DNA of 64,000 nt from DATAOG01 sp963753685 (GCA_963753685.1 CAVWDE010000019.1:124001-188000); one strand, 5' to 3'; shown: positions 45,502 to 56,371, numbered from the stretch's first letter. A program made the numbers and translations. Notes: generated from the letters alone by a model not told the origin.

Positions 45502-46572
45502 ATGCAGATCGCGGCGGACCGGTTGCGCCGGCTGGCGGCGACCATTCTCGAGGCGGCGGGGTCGGCGCCGGAGGAGGCGGAGGCGGTCGCCGAGCGGCTG
45601 GTCGGCGCCAACCTCGCGGGCCACGACTCGCACGGCGTGATCCGGGTACCGCAGTACGTCGACCAGGTCCGGGCGGGTCAGATCCTGCCCAACCAGAGCG
45701 CCGACGTGGTGTCCGAAACCGAGGTCGTGACCGTCCTCGACGGCCGCGGCGGCTACGGCCAGATTGTCGGCGCGCAGTCGGTCCAGGCCGCGATCGACAA
45801 GGCGAAGAAGCATGGGATCGCGCTCTCTGCCCTGCGACAATCGGCGCATCTCGGCCGCCTCGGCGACTGGCCCGAGATGGCCGCGGCCGCCGGCATGGCC
45901 TCGATCCATTTCGTCAACGCCACCGGCATTCCGCTGCGGGTCGTGCCGCACGGCGGCCGCGACGGCCGCGGCACCACCAACCCGATCGCGATGGGCATCC
46001 CGGTTAAGGGCGGCGACCCGGTGGTGCTCGATTTCGCGACCTCGGCGGTCGCCGAGGGCAAGGTCCGCCTGGCGCGCAACAAAGGGGTCGCGATCCCGCC
46101 CGACTGCCTGCTCGACGCCGATGGCCGGCCGACCACCGATCCGAATGCGCTGTACGCCGATCCGCCGGGCAATCTGGTGCCGTTCGGCGGCGCCGTCACT
46201 GGCCACAAGGGCGGCGCGCTCTGGCTGATGGTCGATCTCCTGGCCGGCGCCTTCACCGGCGGTGGCTGCTCGCGCCTGCCCGAGGGCGAGCCGCGCTTCA
46301 CCAGCAACATGCTCTCGATCGTGATCGCGCCCGAGGCCTACCTCGGCGCCGGGCTCGCGGCCGAGATCCGGACCTATCTGGAGTTCGTCAAAAGCTCGCG
46401 GCCAAGGGATCCGAACGGCGAGGTGCTGCTGCCGGGCGAGCCCGAACGGCGCGCCCGCGCCGAGCGTCTGGCGCACGGCGTGCCGGTCGATCCGACCACC
46501 TGGGGCCACATCCTGGCCGCGGCCGAGCGGGTCGGTCTCGCGCGCGGCGACCTCGAGGTGCCGGCCGCCTGA
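45502..46572 (+). CDS. Ldh-family (malate/L-lactate/ureidoglycolate) NAD(P)-dependent oxidoreductase
   Basis: A 356-residue protein of the LDH2/MDH2 oxidoreductase family. It has GHDSHGVIRVPQYV (catalytic His region, ~41-54), SAHLGRLGDW (~112) and NPIAMGIPV (~165), all typical. The ribosome-binding site AAGGAGG precedes ATG 45502. Family members oxidise 2-hydroxyacids; beside a polyol transporter and a mannitol-type dehydrogenase it may handle a sugar-acid intermediate. It is transcribed away from the transporter genes. Confidence 0.93.
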   Translation: MQIAADRLRRLAATILEAAGSAPEEAEAVAERLVGANLAGHDSHGVIRVPQYVDQVRAGQILPNQSADVVSETEVVTVLDGRGGYGQIVGAQSVQAAIDKAKKHGIALSALRQSAHLGRLGDWPEMAAAAGMASIHFVNATGIPLRVVPHGGRDGRGTTNPIAMGIPVKGGDPVVLDFATSAVAEGKVRLARNKGVAIPPDCLLDADGRPTTDPNALYADPPGNLVPFGGAVTGHKGGALWLMVDLLAGAFTGGGCSRLPEGEPRFTSNMLSIVIAPEAYLGAGLAAEIRTYLEFVKSSRPRDPNGEVLLPGEPERRARAERLAHGVPVDPTTWGHILAAAERVGLARGDLEVPAA

Positions 46573-46660
46573 ACGCCCGGCTTGATGAACGGGCGCAGAC
46601 GCGCCATGATCGCGCCAAGCCAAGGTAGTGGTCCGGGGGCAATGTGGGGAGCGGCGGGCG

Positions 46661-47734
<1,074 letters not shown>

Positions 47735-47757
47735 CGGGCGCAGGCGCGCCGGGGTCG

Positions 47758-49245
47758 GTGGTGCCGGACAGGCTGGCGCCGGCGACCCTGGGGCGGCTGG
47801 CACCCGCGATCGAGCGGCCGCGCTACGAGCGCTGGCGCCTGCCGGTTGGAATCATCCATCTCGGCCTCGGCGCGTTCCATCGGGCGCATCAGGCGGTCTA
47901 CACGGAGGAGGCCCTCGGCCAGGCGTTCGGGCCCTTCGGGATCTGCGGGGTCAGCCTGCGTAGTCCAGCGGTGCGGGAGCGCCTCGCGCCCCAGGACGGC
48001 CTCTACACGGTGGTCGCGCGCGGCGCAGATGGCGAGCAGCTGCGGGTCGTCGGCTGCCTCAGGGAGGTGCTGGTCGGACCCGAGGACCCGGCGGCGGTCG
48101 TGCGCCGGATCGCCGACCCGGCGGTCGCGATCATCTCGCTGACGGTCACCGAGAAGGGCTATTGCCACGATCCGGCGACGGGAACGCTGGACGCCGGTCA
48201 TGCCGACATCCGCCACGACCTCGAGCACCCGCAGCGGCCGCGGAGCGCGATCGGCACGCTGGTCGCGGGCCTGGAGCTGCGCCGGCGGCAAGGTCGGCCG
48301 CCGCCGACCGTGCTCTGCTGCGACAACCTGCCGCACAATGGCCGGACCCTGCGCAGCGTAGCGCTGGCATTCGCGGCCCTCAAGGACGATCACGGGCTCG
48401 CGCGCTGGCTCGAGGCCGAGGTCGCCTTCCCCTGCACCATGGTCGACCGGATCGTGCCGGCCACGACCGAGGCGGACATCGCGGCGGTCGAGGTGCTCCT
48501 CGGTCTTCGGGACGCGGCCCCGGTGGTCGCGGAGCCGTTTCGGCAATGGGTGATCGAGGATCGCTTCACCGGACCGCGGCCGTCCTGGGAGCGGGTCGGC
48601 GCGGAGCTGGTCGCCGATGTCGGCCCTTATGAGGAGATGAAGCTCCGGCTCCTCAACGGCAGCCATTCGGCGCTCGCCTACCTCGGCTGGCTGGCCGGCT
48701 TCGAACACGTGTCCGAGGTCATGCAGGCACCGGCGTTCGTGACCTTCGTCAGCCGGATGATGGCGCTCGAGGTGGCGCCGACGCTGGCCGTGCCGGTCGA
48801 TCTCGCCGCCTATCAGGCCCGCCTGCTCGAGCGCTTCGCCAACCCGGCGATCCGCCACCGAACGGCCCAGATTGCCATGGACGGCTCGCAGAAGCTGCCG
48901 CAGCGGCTGCTCGGAACGGTCCGGGATCAGCTGCGCGCGGGCGGGCCGATCGGGCACCTGACGCTCGCGGTGGCAGGCTGGCTGCGCTACGCCGCCGGGC
49001 AGGACGAGCAGGGGCGGCAGATCGCGGTCGCCGATCCGCTGGCCGGGCGATTGCTGGCGATCGGCGGGCGCGCGGGCGGCGATCCGGATCGCCTGGTGGC
49101 GGGCTTCCTCGCGCTCCGCGAGGTGTTCGGCGACGATCTGCCCCGTGATCCGCGCTTCGTCGGCGAGCTGACCGGCGGCCTGCGATCGCTGATCGAGCGC
49201 GGCGCCCGGGCCACGGTCGCGGAGCGCGCCGCGAGCGAGCGTTAA
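47758..49245 (+). CDS. Mannitol dehydrogenase / fructuronate reductase-family protein
   Basis: A 495-residue NAD-dependent polyol dehydrogenase of the long-chain mannitol dehydrogenase family. N-terminal IIHLGLGAFHRAHQAVY is the family NAD-binding opening. TVTEKGYCHDP lies near residue 130 and the catalytic-Lys segment EEMKLRLLNGSHSALAYLG near residue 297. GTG 47758 follows the MalK-type gene by 23 bp, in the same transcript. This pairing of a polyol dehydrogenase with a sugar importer is seen in the smo operon of Rhodobacter. Confidence 0.93.
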   Translation: MVPDRLAPATLGRLAPAIERPRYERWRLPVGIIHLGLGAFHRAHQAVYTEEALGQAFGPFGICGVSLRSPAVRERLAPQDGLYTVVARGADGEQLRVVGCLREVLVGPEDPAAVVRRIADPAVAIISLTVTEKGYCHDPATGTLDAGHADIRHDLEHPQRPRSAIGTLVAGLELRRRQGRPPPTVLCCDNLPHNGRTLRSVALAFAALKDDHGLARWLEAEVAFPCTMVDRIVPATTEADIAAVEVLLGLRDAAPVVAEPFRQWVIEDRFTGPRPSWERVGAELVADVGPYEEMKLRLLNGSHSALAYLGWLAGFEHVSEVMQAPAFVTFVSRMMALEVAPTLAVPVDLAAYQARLLERFANPAIRHRTAQIAMDGSQKLPQRLLGTVRDQLRAGGPIGHLTLAVAGWLRYAAGQDEQGRQIAVADPLAGRLLAIGGRAGGDPDRLVAGFLALREVFGDDLPRDPRFVGELTGGLRSLIERGARATVAERAASER

Positions 49246-49257
49246 CCGGGCGTTAAC
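49242..49257 (+). promoter_or_regulatory. CtrA-type TTAA-N7-TTAAC site
   Basis: TTAA-CCGGGCG-TTAAC is an exact match to the alphaproteobacterial CtrA consensus, and a third TTAAC follows at 49267. It overlaps the stop codon of the mannitol dehydrogenase gene. No plus-strand gene starts nearby, so its target is unclear; it may be fortuitous. Confidence 0.4.
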
Positions 49258-49512
49258 GGTCTGGCGTTAACCCTTTCTCCGGCTGGTCCATGCGACCGTG
49301 GGAATCGGTGCCCGGATCAGGGGTGGGGCGGGCGGCGGGCCCGACATGGGGCGGGCCGATGCGAGGGCCGGGTCGGGGGACAGCGGAGCGAACACGTAGG
49401 TTGGACCGAAACATGGCAGGGCCGAACGTGGGTGAGGCCGAACACGAGGGGAGGCCGATAGCAGGCCGGGCCGGCGGACCGGCCGGACCAGCGCCGGATC
49501 AAGAGGGGCGCG

Positions 49513-49998
49513 CTACTGGCCCTTGAGGGTGACGATCGGCTGCGCGAACTTGGGCTCGGTGTCCCAGGGGAACAGGATCCAGGTGTCCTGGCTGACTTCG
49601 GTCACGAAGGTGTCGACCACCGGTCGGCCGGCGGGCTTGGCGTAGACCGTGGCGAAATGCGCCTCGGGCAGGAGCTCGCGCACGATCCGCCCGGTCTGGC
49701 CGGTGTCCACAAGGTCGTCGACGATCAGCCAGCCGGCGCCCTTGCCGCCGCCCTTGACCCCTTTGAGGACCTCGGGCTGGCGCTGGACCTCGGTGTCGTA
49801 GGACGAGACGCAGACCGTGTCGATCAGGCGGATGTCGAGCTCGCGGGCGACGATGTGGGCGGGCACCAGGCCGCCGCGGGTGACCGCGACGATGCCGGCG
49901 AACGGCCCGCGCTCGGCGAGCCGCCAGGACAGCGCCCGGGCATCGCGATGTAGCTCGTCCCAGGACACCGGAAAGTAGCGTCTTGCGCCTTCACTCAC
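49513..49998 (-). CDS. gpt: Xanthine-guanine phosphoribosyltransferase
   Basis: A 161-residue purine salvage enzyme that makes GMP/XMP from guanine/xanthine and PRPP. The start follows RYFPVSWDELHRDARALSWRL. FAGIVAVTRGGLVPA (~35) is the pyrophosphate loop. The PRPP-binding motif LIVDDLVDTGQTGR lies at ~90, and the base-contact WILFPWDTEPK at ~138 is highly specific for Gpt. GTG 49998 is chosen because AGGAGG lies 8 bases before it; an in-frame ATG at 50034 would add 12 residues. Confidence 0.94.
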   Translation of the reverse strand: MSEGARRYFPVSWDELHRDARALSWRLAERGPFAGIVAVTRGGLVPAHIVARELDIRLIDTVCVSSYDTEVQRQPEVLKGVKGGGKGAGWLIVDDLVDTGQTGRIVRELLPEAHFATVYAKPAGRPVVDTFVTEVSQDTWILFPWDTEPKFAQPIVTLKGQ

Positions 49999-50188
49999 CG
50001 CGGAGGCCTCCTGCTCGCCCGGCGTCGGGATCACGCCGGCACCCGATCCGACCCGCGCCGGGATAACGCCGGCGCCCGGCCCGGCTTGTCAAGCCCGCGC
50101 CCGCCCTGCGCCCCAAACAGGCGTTCCGTCCGGCCGGCAAACCGCCTAGATTGCCGCCAACCGTCGCTGCTCTGAAGGGGAGGCGCGC

Positions 50189-51244
50189 ATGCAGACGATC
50201 AAGGGGCCGGCGATCTTTCTCGCCCAGTTTGCGGGCGACGCGCCGCCGTTCAACTCACTCGCCAGCATCGCAAAGTGGGCAGGCGACCTCGGCTATCTGG
50301 GGGTGCAGATCCCGAGCTGGGACGGGCGCCTGTTCGATCTCGAGAAGGCGGCCTCGAGCGATGCCTATTGCGACGAGGTCAAGGGCACGCTCAAGGACGC
50401 GGGCGTCGAGCTGACCGAGCTTTCGACCCATCTCCAGGGCCAGCTGGTCGCGGTCCATCCGGCCTTCGATGCGGGCTTCGATGCCTTCGCGGCGCCCGCG
50501 GTGCGCGGCAATCCCAAGGCGCGCCAGGAATGGGCGGTGCAGCAGATGCTGCTCGGCGCCACGGCGTCCAAACGGCTGGGCCTGACGTCCCACGTGAGCT
50601 TCCCGGGGGCACTCGCCTGGCCCTATCTCTATCCCTGGCCGCCGCGCCCGGCCGGGCTGATCGAGACCGCGTTCGACGAGCTGGCAAAGCGCTGGCGACC
50701 GATCCTCGATGCCTACGACGAGGCCGGCGTCGACATCGGTTTCGAATTGCATCCGGGCGAGGATCTGTTCGACGGCGTCACTTTCGAGATGTTCCTCGCG
50801 CGGGTCGGCAACCATCCGCGCTGCGGCATCAACTACGATCCCAGCCACTTCCTCCTGCAGCAGCTCGACTACTTGGGCTTCATCGACGTCTATCACGAGC
50901 GGATCAAGGCGTTCCACGTCAAGGACGCCGAGTTCAACCCGAGCCCGAAGCAGGGCGTCTATTCCGGATTCCAACCGTGGCTCAACCGGGCCGGACGGTT
51001 CCGCTCGCTCGGCGACGGCCAGGTCGACTTCGTCGGCATTTTCTCGAAGCTTGCCGCCTATGACTACGCGAGCTGGGCGGTGCTCGAGTGGGAGTGCTGC
51101 CTGAAGCACCCCGAGGACGGCGCCCGCGAAGGCGCGCCGTTCATCGCCGAGCACATCATCCGGGTGACCGAGACCGCGTTCGACGACTTCGCCGCCGGCA
51201 GCATCGATGCCGCCGCCAACCGGCGCATGCTCGGCATCAGCTGA
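50189..51244 (+). CDS. Sugar phosphate isomerase/epimerase-like TIM-barrel protein
   Basis: A 351-residue protein of the xylose-isomerase-like TIM-barrel superfamily (AP-endonuclease 2 fold). Visible metal-site segments are VDIGFELHPGEDLFDG (Glu/His, ~185-200), CGINYDPSHFLLQ (Asp/His, ~213-225), IKAFHVKDAEF (~240) and AVLEWECCLKHP near the end. These enzymes isomerise or epimerise sugars; they often sit beside Gfo/Idh/MocA dehydrogenases, one of which lies at 55167. GGGGAGG precedes the ATG. Confidence 0.93.
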   Translation: MQTIKGPAIFLAQFAGDAPPFNSLASIAKWAGDLGYLGVQIPSWDGRLFDLEKAASSDAYCDEVKGTLKDAGVELTELSTHLQGQLVAVHPAFDAGFDAFAAPAVRGNPKARQEWAVQQMLLGATASKRLGLTSHVSFPGALAWPYLYPWPPRPAGLIETAFDELAKRWRPILDAYDEAGVDIGFELHPGEDLFDGVTFEMFLARVGNHPRCGINYDPSHFLLQQLDYLGFIDVYHERIKAFHVKDAEFNPSPKQGVYSGFQPWLNRAGRFRSLGDGQVDFVGIFSKLAAYDYASWAVLEWECCLKHPEDGAREGAPFIAEHIIRVTETAFDDFAAGSIDAAANRRMLGIS

Positions 51245-51262
51245 GGGGCAAGCGCGCTCGGG

Positions 51263-52420
51263 TCATGCAGCGCCTACGCGTGAGCCAGGACCCGGCGCAT
51301 TCGCGGAGTCGATCCGCCCGCTCGTCGGCTGCGCACCGACGGCCCAAATCGGCATCGGTTGGTCGAGGCCGCGCACGGTCTGCGCTTGATGGAGGCGCAG
51401 GTCGGCGATCTCGGCCGCGGCGTCGGGGAGTTCCGCCTTGATGGCGGCAACGAGAGCATCGCTGACCACGACGCTGGCGTCGAGCCCGCGGGCGAGACCC
51501 TCCAGCCGGCTGGCCAGATTGACGGTGTCGCCGATGGTCGCGAACTCGAGCCGCCGCTCGTCGCCGATGTTGCCCAGGAGCGCCGGCCCGTAGTGGACAC
51601 CGATGGCAATGCCGATCTCCGTGCCGCCCGCGCGCCGTCGTTCGGCGTTGAGGTCGCGGGTGGCTTCCACCATGGCGCGGGCGCAGCGCAGGGCATTGGT
51701 GGCATCGAGAGCGCCGCGCGCCGGCGTCCCGAAGGTTGCCATCAGTCCGTCGCCGATGAACTTGTCGAGCGTTCCGCCGGCGGCGAACACCTCCTGCGCC
51801 ATCCGACCGTGAAACTGGCGCAGCAGCGCGAAAATCCTCTCCGGTAACTCGGACGCACACAGCCGAGTGAAGCCGATGATGTCGGCAAACAGCACCGCGA
51901 CCGGTTGCTCCCGGGGAGGGCCAAACGGATCATCGGTGCCCGCCAGGGTCTCGACCAGGCTGGGCGCGAAGTAGCGGGCCAGATTGGCGCGCGCGCGCTC
52001 GGCCTCGGCCCGCATCCGGAAGGCCTCGCGCAGCAGATCGAGCTCATCTAACGTCTTCTTTATGGTCACCAGCAAATCGGAGAAGTCAATCGGCTTCGTG
52101 ATGAAATCGAAGGCGCCATGGTTCATCGCCGTGCGAATGTTGTCCATGTCGCCGTAAGCGGACACCATGATCGTCTTCAACTGCGGCTCGAATTCGCTCA
52201 AGCGATCGAGGAGCGCGAGGCCATCCATGCCGGGCATATTGATGTCGCTGAGGACGATGTCGATATCGCCTTCGCGGTCAACGGTGCCAAGTGCCCGCTC
52301 GGCATCCTCTGCGAACAGGAAGGCAAACTCGCCCTGGCGGATCTCGCGCCGAAACTTGCGCAGGACGAGCGCCTGGACATCGGCCTCGTCGTCGACCACC
52401 AGGATCTTGGCTGCCATCAC
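51263..52420 (-). CDS. Response regulator with class III cyclase output domain
   Basis: A 385-residue fusion. Residues ~1-125 are a receiver domain (KILVVDDEADVQ, phospho-Asp in VLSDINMPGMDG near 58, Lys in FDFITKPIDF near 109). A coiled linker (~125-165) leads to a class III cyclase domain with metal Asp in VLFADIIGFTRL and FIGDGLMATFG. GNIGDERRLEFATIGDTVNLASR supplies the Asn/Arg catalytic pair. It overlaps the upstream regulator by 4 bases, so phosphorelay from the kinase should control cyclic nucleotide output. Confidence 0.95.
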   Translation of the reverse strand: MMAAKILVVDDEADVQALVLRKFRREIRQGEFAFLFAEDAERALGTVDREGDIDIVLSDINMPGMDGLALLDRLSEFEPQLKTIMVSAYGDMDNIRTAMNHGAFDFITKPIDFSDLLVTIKKTLDELDLLREAFRMRAEAERARANLARYFAPSLVETLAGTDDPFGPPREQPVAVLFADIIGFTRLCASELPERIFALLRQFHGRMAQEVFAAGGTLDKFIGDGLMATFGTPARGALDATNALRCARAMVEATRDLNAERRRAGGTEIGIAIGVHYGPALLGNIGDERRLEFATIGDTVNLASRLEGLARGLDASVVVSDALVAAIKAELPDAAAEIADLRLHQAQTVRGLDQPMPIWAVGAQPTSGRIDSANAPGPGSRVGAA

Positions 52421-52812
52421 GCGTGCCCGGCCGAGTGGATCAGCAAGGGCATCCGCGTCTTGAGAAGGTCGAAATCGATCGGTTTGGCCAGAAAATCGAT
52501 GGCGCCATCATCGATCGCCCGCTGGCGGCTGTCCGGGTCGCCGTAGGCGGTGATCATCGCAACTGGCAGGTCCGGTTTGAGCTCCTTCACTCTGCGCAAC
52601 AGTTCCATGCCGCTCATCCCCGGCATGTTGATGTCGGACAGGATGAGCATGAGTTCCGGCTCGATCCCCTGCTCGAGCAGGGTCAGCGCCTCCTCGCCGG
52701 AGGCCGCGAAATGGAAGACATAGGCCTGACTGCGCAGCTCACGCCGGAAACGCCGTCGAAACAGTTCGGCGATGTCGGGTTCGTCGTCGACCACCAGAAT
52801 GCTGACCGTCAT
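52417..52812 (-). CDS. Single-domain CheY-like response regulator
   Basis: A 131-residue receiver domain from ATG 52812 (MTVSILVVDDEPDIAELFRR). Phospho-Asp in LILSDINMPGMSG near residue 57, the conserved Thr in VAMITAYGD (~86) and Lys in IDFLAKPIDF (~108). No output domain. It overlaps the response-regulator-cyclase by 4 bases and is 1 bp from the kinase stop, so it probably competes for or relays phosphate between them. Confidence 0.95.
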   Translation of the reverse strand: MTVSILVVDDEPDIAELFRRRFRRELRSQAYVFHFAASGEEALTLLEQGIEPELMLILSDINMPGMSGMELLRRVKELKPDLPVAMITAYGDPDSRQRAIDDGAIDFLAKPIDFDLLKTRMPLLIHSAGHA

Positions 52813-52813
52813 G

Positions 52814-54940
52814 TTAACCTCGTTTGATCGCTGGGGCGGCATCGCCGTCCGCCGGCAGAGGCAGCCCGACGACGAACTCGGTGAACTCGCCCTCGCGAGT
52901 GTCGACCTCGAAGCTGCCATGATGATTGTGCACGACGATATCGTAGCTCAATGAAAGGCCGAGGCCGGTCCCTTCGCCCGTCGGCTTGGTGGTAAAGAAC
53001 GGCGTGAACAATTTGTCCTTCGCATCGGATGCGATGCCCGTGCCGTTATCGCGGACACGAACCTCGACCGAGTCACCAAGCCGGCGGGTCGCCACTCGGA
53101 CCTCCGGCCGGTAGGACCCGTCGGCCGATCCGCTCTTGCGTTGCCTGGTCGCGTAAAAGGCGTTGCCGAACAGGTTAACCAGGACTCGCGTCATCTCCTG
53201 CGGGTTCAGCTGGAGGACGCCGACCGACGGATCGAGGTCCGACGTCATCTCCACATTGAACTGGGGATCGCGAGCGCGTTCGCCGTGGTAGGCGAGATTG
53301 AAGCTTTCCTCAACCAGGGCGTTCAGATTTGTCAGCTGTCGCTCGCCCTTCTGGCCGCGCGCGTGCAACAACATGGTCTGGACGATACTGTCAGCGCGGC
53401 GTCCGTGCTGGGCGATCGTGCCAAGGTCCGAAGTCAGAGTGCTGAGGAGTTCGTCGACTTCAGCGCGATTTTCATCATCGAGCCGATCAAGCACTGGTGC
53501 AAGCAAGCTACGCAGGTCCTCGAGCAGCTCAGCCGAGGTCTCCGCGAAGTTGTTAATAAAATTGAGAGGGTTCTTGATCTCATGGGCGATACCAGCGGTC
53601 AGCTGGCCGAGTGACGCCATTTTCTCCGCATGGACCAAGCTTTCCTGAGCTTCGCGGAGCGCCACCAGAGACCGTTCAGCCTGCTCGCGCGCCGCGTCTG
53701 CCGCCTGCTGCGCCAGCTTGAGCTCAGTGATCTCGGTGAAGACGCCGACCGTGCCGCCGGCCTGCGTCTTGCGCTCGCTGATTTGAACCCAGCGCCCGTC
53801 ACTTTGCGGCTGCAGGTGGGGCCCGCTCGGGTTGCGATGCTTCGCCAGTCGGTCTTGAATCCATTCCTCGATTCGGCCAGCAGCATCGGCGACGATCCCC
53901 CGCTCAGCCACAATTCGGATGATGCGCTCAAATGATATCCCGGGTTCGATGATGTCAGCAATGCCCGGATACAGCTCCTTATAACGTCTGTTGCATAGGA
54001 CCAGGCGATCGTCGGCGTCGAACAGGAAAAAGCCCTCCGAGATGGTCTCTAGCGCATCGACGAGCCGCTGCCGGGCCTCGAGCAACGCCGCCTCTGCCCG
54101 TTTCATCTCTGTTATGTCGCGAATCACGCCCACGAGGATCTTGTTGCCCGCACCATCGTCGAACGCCCATTTCTTCGTTGCAATGAAATGGGTGACGCCA
54201 TCAGCGCTGGTGAACAGCTCTTCATTGAAGTTTGGTTTTCCAGTCAAGAAAACTTCGGCGTCCTTTTTTCTAAAGATATCAGCTTCTTCCTTCGGGAAGA
54301 TGTCATAATCACTCTTACCGATAAGATAGTCTCTCGGATAGCCGGCGAAATCAGCATGCAGTTGATTCATCGCGATCCAATGGTATTGTTGATCCTTGAC
54401 AAAGATCGGATCGGGAACGGTTTCAATTATGCTGTTGGCAAAAAGCTCAGAGTACTTGTAATCGGTAATGTCAACGGCGGAGCCACGGTAACCAATAAAG
54501 TTGCCGTTGGAGTCGAAGATCGGCATGCCGCTCAAACTCATGGACCGTTGGCGGCCATCATCATCTTTGATCACACATTCGAGATTACGAAATGGACGCC
54601 GCTCCTCAAGATCAGCAAGGCGCAGGGACACCGAGACTGGCTGGTTTGGTTTGTCGATCTGGCCGACCATTGCCAGCAGGCTCTGGCCAATCAGACTGGC
54701 TCGGCTCTCGCGCTCTACCTGGGCGTCCGGCCCGCCAATCTGGGTGAAGCTCAGGTCCGAGCCGGTCTCCCAGAACCAGTCGCACGCGTAGCGGACGATA
54801 TCCTTGAAGCGCTGCTCGGCCTCTCGGCTGTCGGCCGATGCCGACTCTGCTGCAATGCGAAGACGATGCGCCGCCTCGAGCTCGGCGACGAGCTCAGCTT
54901 TAGTCTTGGCGAGCCAATGTTCCGTATATGAGTCTGGCAT
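52814..54940 (-). CDS. PAS-domain sensor histidine kinase, soluble
   Basis: A 708-residue kinase from ATG 54940 (MPDSYTEHWLAKTKAELVAE). A coiled region leads to three PAS domains at ~40-165, ~168-290 and ~300-420, each ending in an ITDYK, ITEMK or ITELK helix. The phospho-His is in GIAHEIKNPLNF near residue 470, followed by the ATPase with NLFGNAFYA (N box), RDNGTGI (G1), and GTGLGLSLSYD (G2). No membrane segment is seen, so it senses a cytoplasmic cue. First gene of the three-gene signalling operon. Confidence 0.95.
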   Translation of the reverse strand: MPDSYTEHWLAKTKAELVAELEAAHRLRIAAESASADSREAEQRFKDIVRYACDWFWETGSDLSFTQIGGPDAQVERESRASLIGQSLLAMVGQIDKPNQPVSVSLRLADLEERRPFRNLECVIKDDDGRQRSMSLSGMPIFDSNGNFIGYRGSAVDITDYKYSELFANSIIETVPDPIFVKDQQYHWIAMNQLHADFAGYPRDYLIGKSDYDIFPKEEADIFRKKDAEVFLTGKPNFNEELFTSADGVTHFIATKKWAFDDGAGNKILVGVIRDITEMKRAEAALLEARQRLVDALETISEGFFLFDADDRLVLCNRRYKELYPGIADIIEPGISFERIIRIVAERGIVADAAGRIEEWIQDRLAKHRNPSGPHLQPQSDGRWVQISERKTQAGGTVGVFTEITELKLAQQAADAAREQAERSLVALREAQESLVHAEKMASLGQLTAGIAHEIKNPLNFINNFAETSAELLEDLRSLLAPVLDRLDDENRAEVDELLSTLTSDLGTIAQHGRRADSIVQTMLLHARGQKGERQLTNLNALVEESFNLAYHGERARDPQFNVEMTSDLDPSVGVLQLNPQEMTRVLVNLFGNAFYATRQRKSGSADGSYRPEVRVATRRLGDSVEVRVRDNGTGIASDAKDKLFTPFFTTKPTGEGTGLGLSLSYDIVVHNHHGSFEVDTREGEFTEFVVGLPLPADGDAAPAIKRG

Positions 54941-55166
54941 GTTTGTTTGGCTGTCAGCTCCTGCGGCCAACCGCCATGGGAGTGTACGGGCAGGTCGCAG
55001 TGTTTTCAAGCGGCACGGCTACCGCGTCCGTACGGTGCCGCAGGTCCGGTCGAGCAAGAGGTGCCGGAGGATGCAACCGCCCGCGAGGGCTATCAGGCCT
55101 TGATCTGACGGTCTAACTTGACGCAACGGATGACGGTTGACGGGCGTTTTGAATGCGGGGGCGGAG

Positions 55167-56348
55167 ATGGCGATCGACGGCAAAAGTGGAAAAAACGGGC
55201 GGCGGCTGCGGCTCGGCATGGTTGGCGGCGGCCAGGGCGCGTTCATTGGTGGCGTGCACCGGATCGCGGCCCGGCTGGACGACCGCTACGAGCTGGTCGC
55301 GGGCGCGCTCAGCGCCGATCCCGCCAAGGCCAAGGCGTCGGCGGCGGAGCTTCGGATCGCGCCGGATCGCGCCTACGGCAGCTTTGCCGAGATGGCGGCC
55401 AGGGAGGCCGCGCGCGCGGATGGCATCGATGCGGTCGCGATCGTGACCCCGAACCACGTCCACCATCCGGCGGCCAAGGCCTTCCTCGAGGCCGGCATCC
55501 ACGTCATCTGCGACAAGCCGATGACCACCAATCTCGAGGACGCCCTCGACCTGGTTCAGACCGTGAAGCGCACCGGCCTCGTGTTCGGGCTGACCCACAA
55601 CTACACAGGGTTTCCCATGGTGCGCGAGGCGCGCGAGCGCGTGCAGGCGGGCGAGCTCGGTCAGATCCGGGTGGTCCAGGCCGAGTACCCGCAGGACTGG
55701 CTCACGACCAAGCTCGAGGACAGCGGCCAGAAGCAGGCCGCCTGGCGGACCGATCCGGCGCAATCCGGCGGCGGGGCGATCGGCGACATCGGCAGCCACG
55801 CCTTCAACCTCGCGGCCTTCATCACCGGCCTGGAGGCGGAAGCTTTGCTCGCCGACCTTTCGACCTTCGTCGCCGGCCGGCGGGTCGACGACAACTGCAA
55901 CATCCTGCTCCGATACACCGGCGGCGCGCGTGGCATGCTCTGGGCATCCCAAGTGGCGCCCGGCAACGACAACGCGCTCCGCATCCGGGTCTTCGGGGAA
56001 AAAGCCGGCCTCGCCTGGCACCAGGAGTTCCCGGATTTTCTCGAGCTGTTCCCGCTCGGCAAGCCGCCGCAGCGGATCGTCCGCGCCCACCCGGGCACCG
56101 GCAAAAGCGCCGGCCGGGTGACCCGTATTCCGCCCGGCCACGTCGAGGGCTACCTCGAGGGCTTCGCCAACATCTATGCGGACTGCGCCGAGCTGATCAC
56201 GGCGAAACTGGAAAGCCGGGCGCCCGACCCGGGAGCGACGCTTGTGCCTTCGGTCGAGGACGGTGCCAAAGGCGTCAAGTTCATCACCGCTGCGATCAAC
56301 TCCAGCGCGCGTGGCGGCGTCTGGACCGATCTGAGGATCGAGCCGTAG
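55167..56348 (+). CDS. Gfo/Idh/MocA family oxidoreductase
   Basis: A 393-residue NAD(P)-dependent sugar or cyclitol dehydrogenase from ATG 55167. Rossmann motif LGMVGGGQGAFIGGVH at ~15-30, the family Lys-Pro motif ICDKPMTTN at ~112-120, and the GDIGSHAFNL active-site segment (His ~230) are all present. The length of ~390 fits the inositol/sugar dehydrogenase branch. It may work with the isomerase-like gene at 50189, though the signalling operon lies between them. Confidence 0.94.
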   Translation: MAIDGKSGKNGRRLRLGMVGGGQGAFIGGVHRIAARLDDRYELVAGALSADPAKAKASAAELRIAPDRAYGSFAEMAAREAARADGIDAVAIVTPNHVHHPAAKAFLEAGIHVICDKPMTTNLEDALDLVQTVKRTGLVFGLTHNYTGFPMVREARERVQAGELGQIRVVQAEYPQDWLTTKLEDSGQKQAAWRTDPAQSGGGAIGDIGSHAFNLAAFITGLEAEALLADLSTFVAGRRVDDNCNILLRYTGGARGMLWASQVAPGNDNALRIRVFGEKAGLAWHQEFPDFLELFPLGKPPQRIVRAHPGTGKSAGRVTRIPPGHVEGYLEGFANIYADCAELITAKLESRAPDPGATLVPSVEDGAKGVKFITAAINSSARGGVWTDLRIEP

Positions 56349-56371
56349 CGCGGCGCTTGGGAGGTAGGGAC

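Noticed and set aside
49290..49512. GC-rich interval with recurring GGCCGA words and an open frame
   Set aside because: The words are short and irregular, the translation is Gly/Pro/Arg low complexity, and no ribosome-binding site is present.
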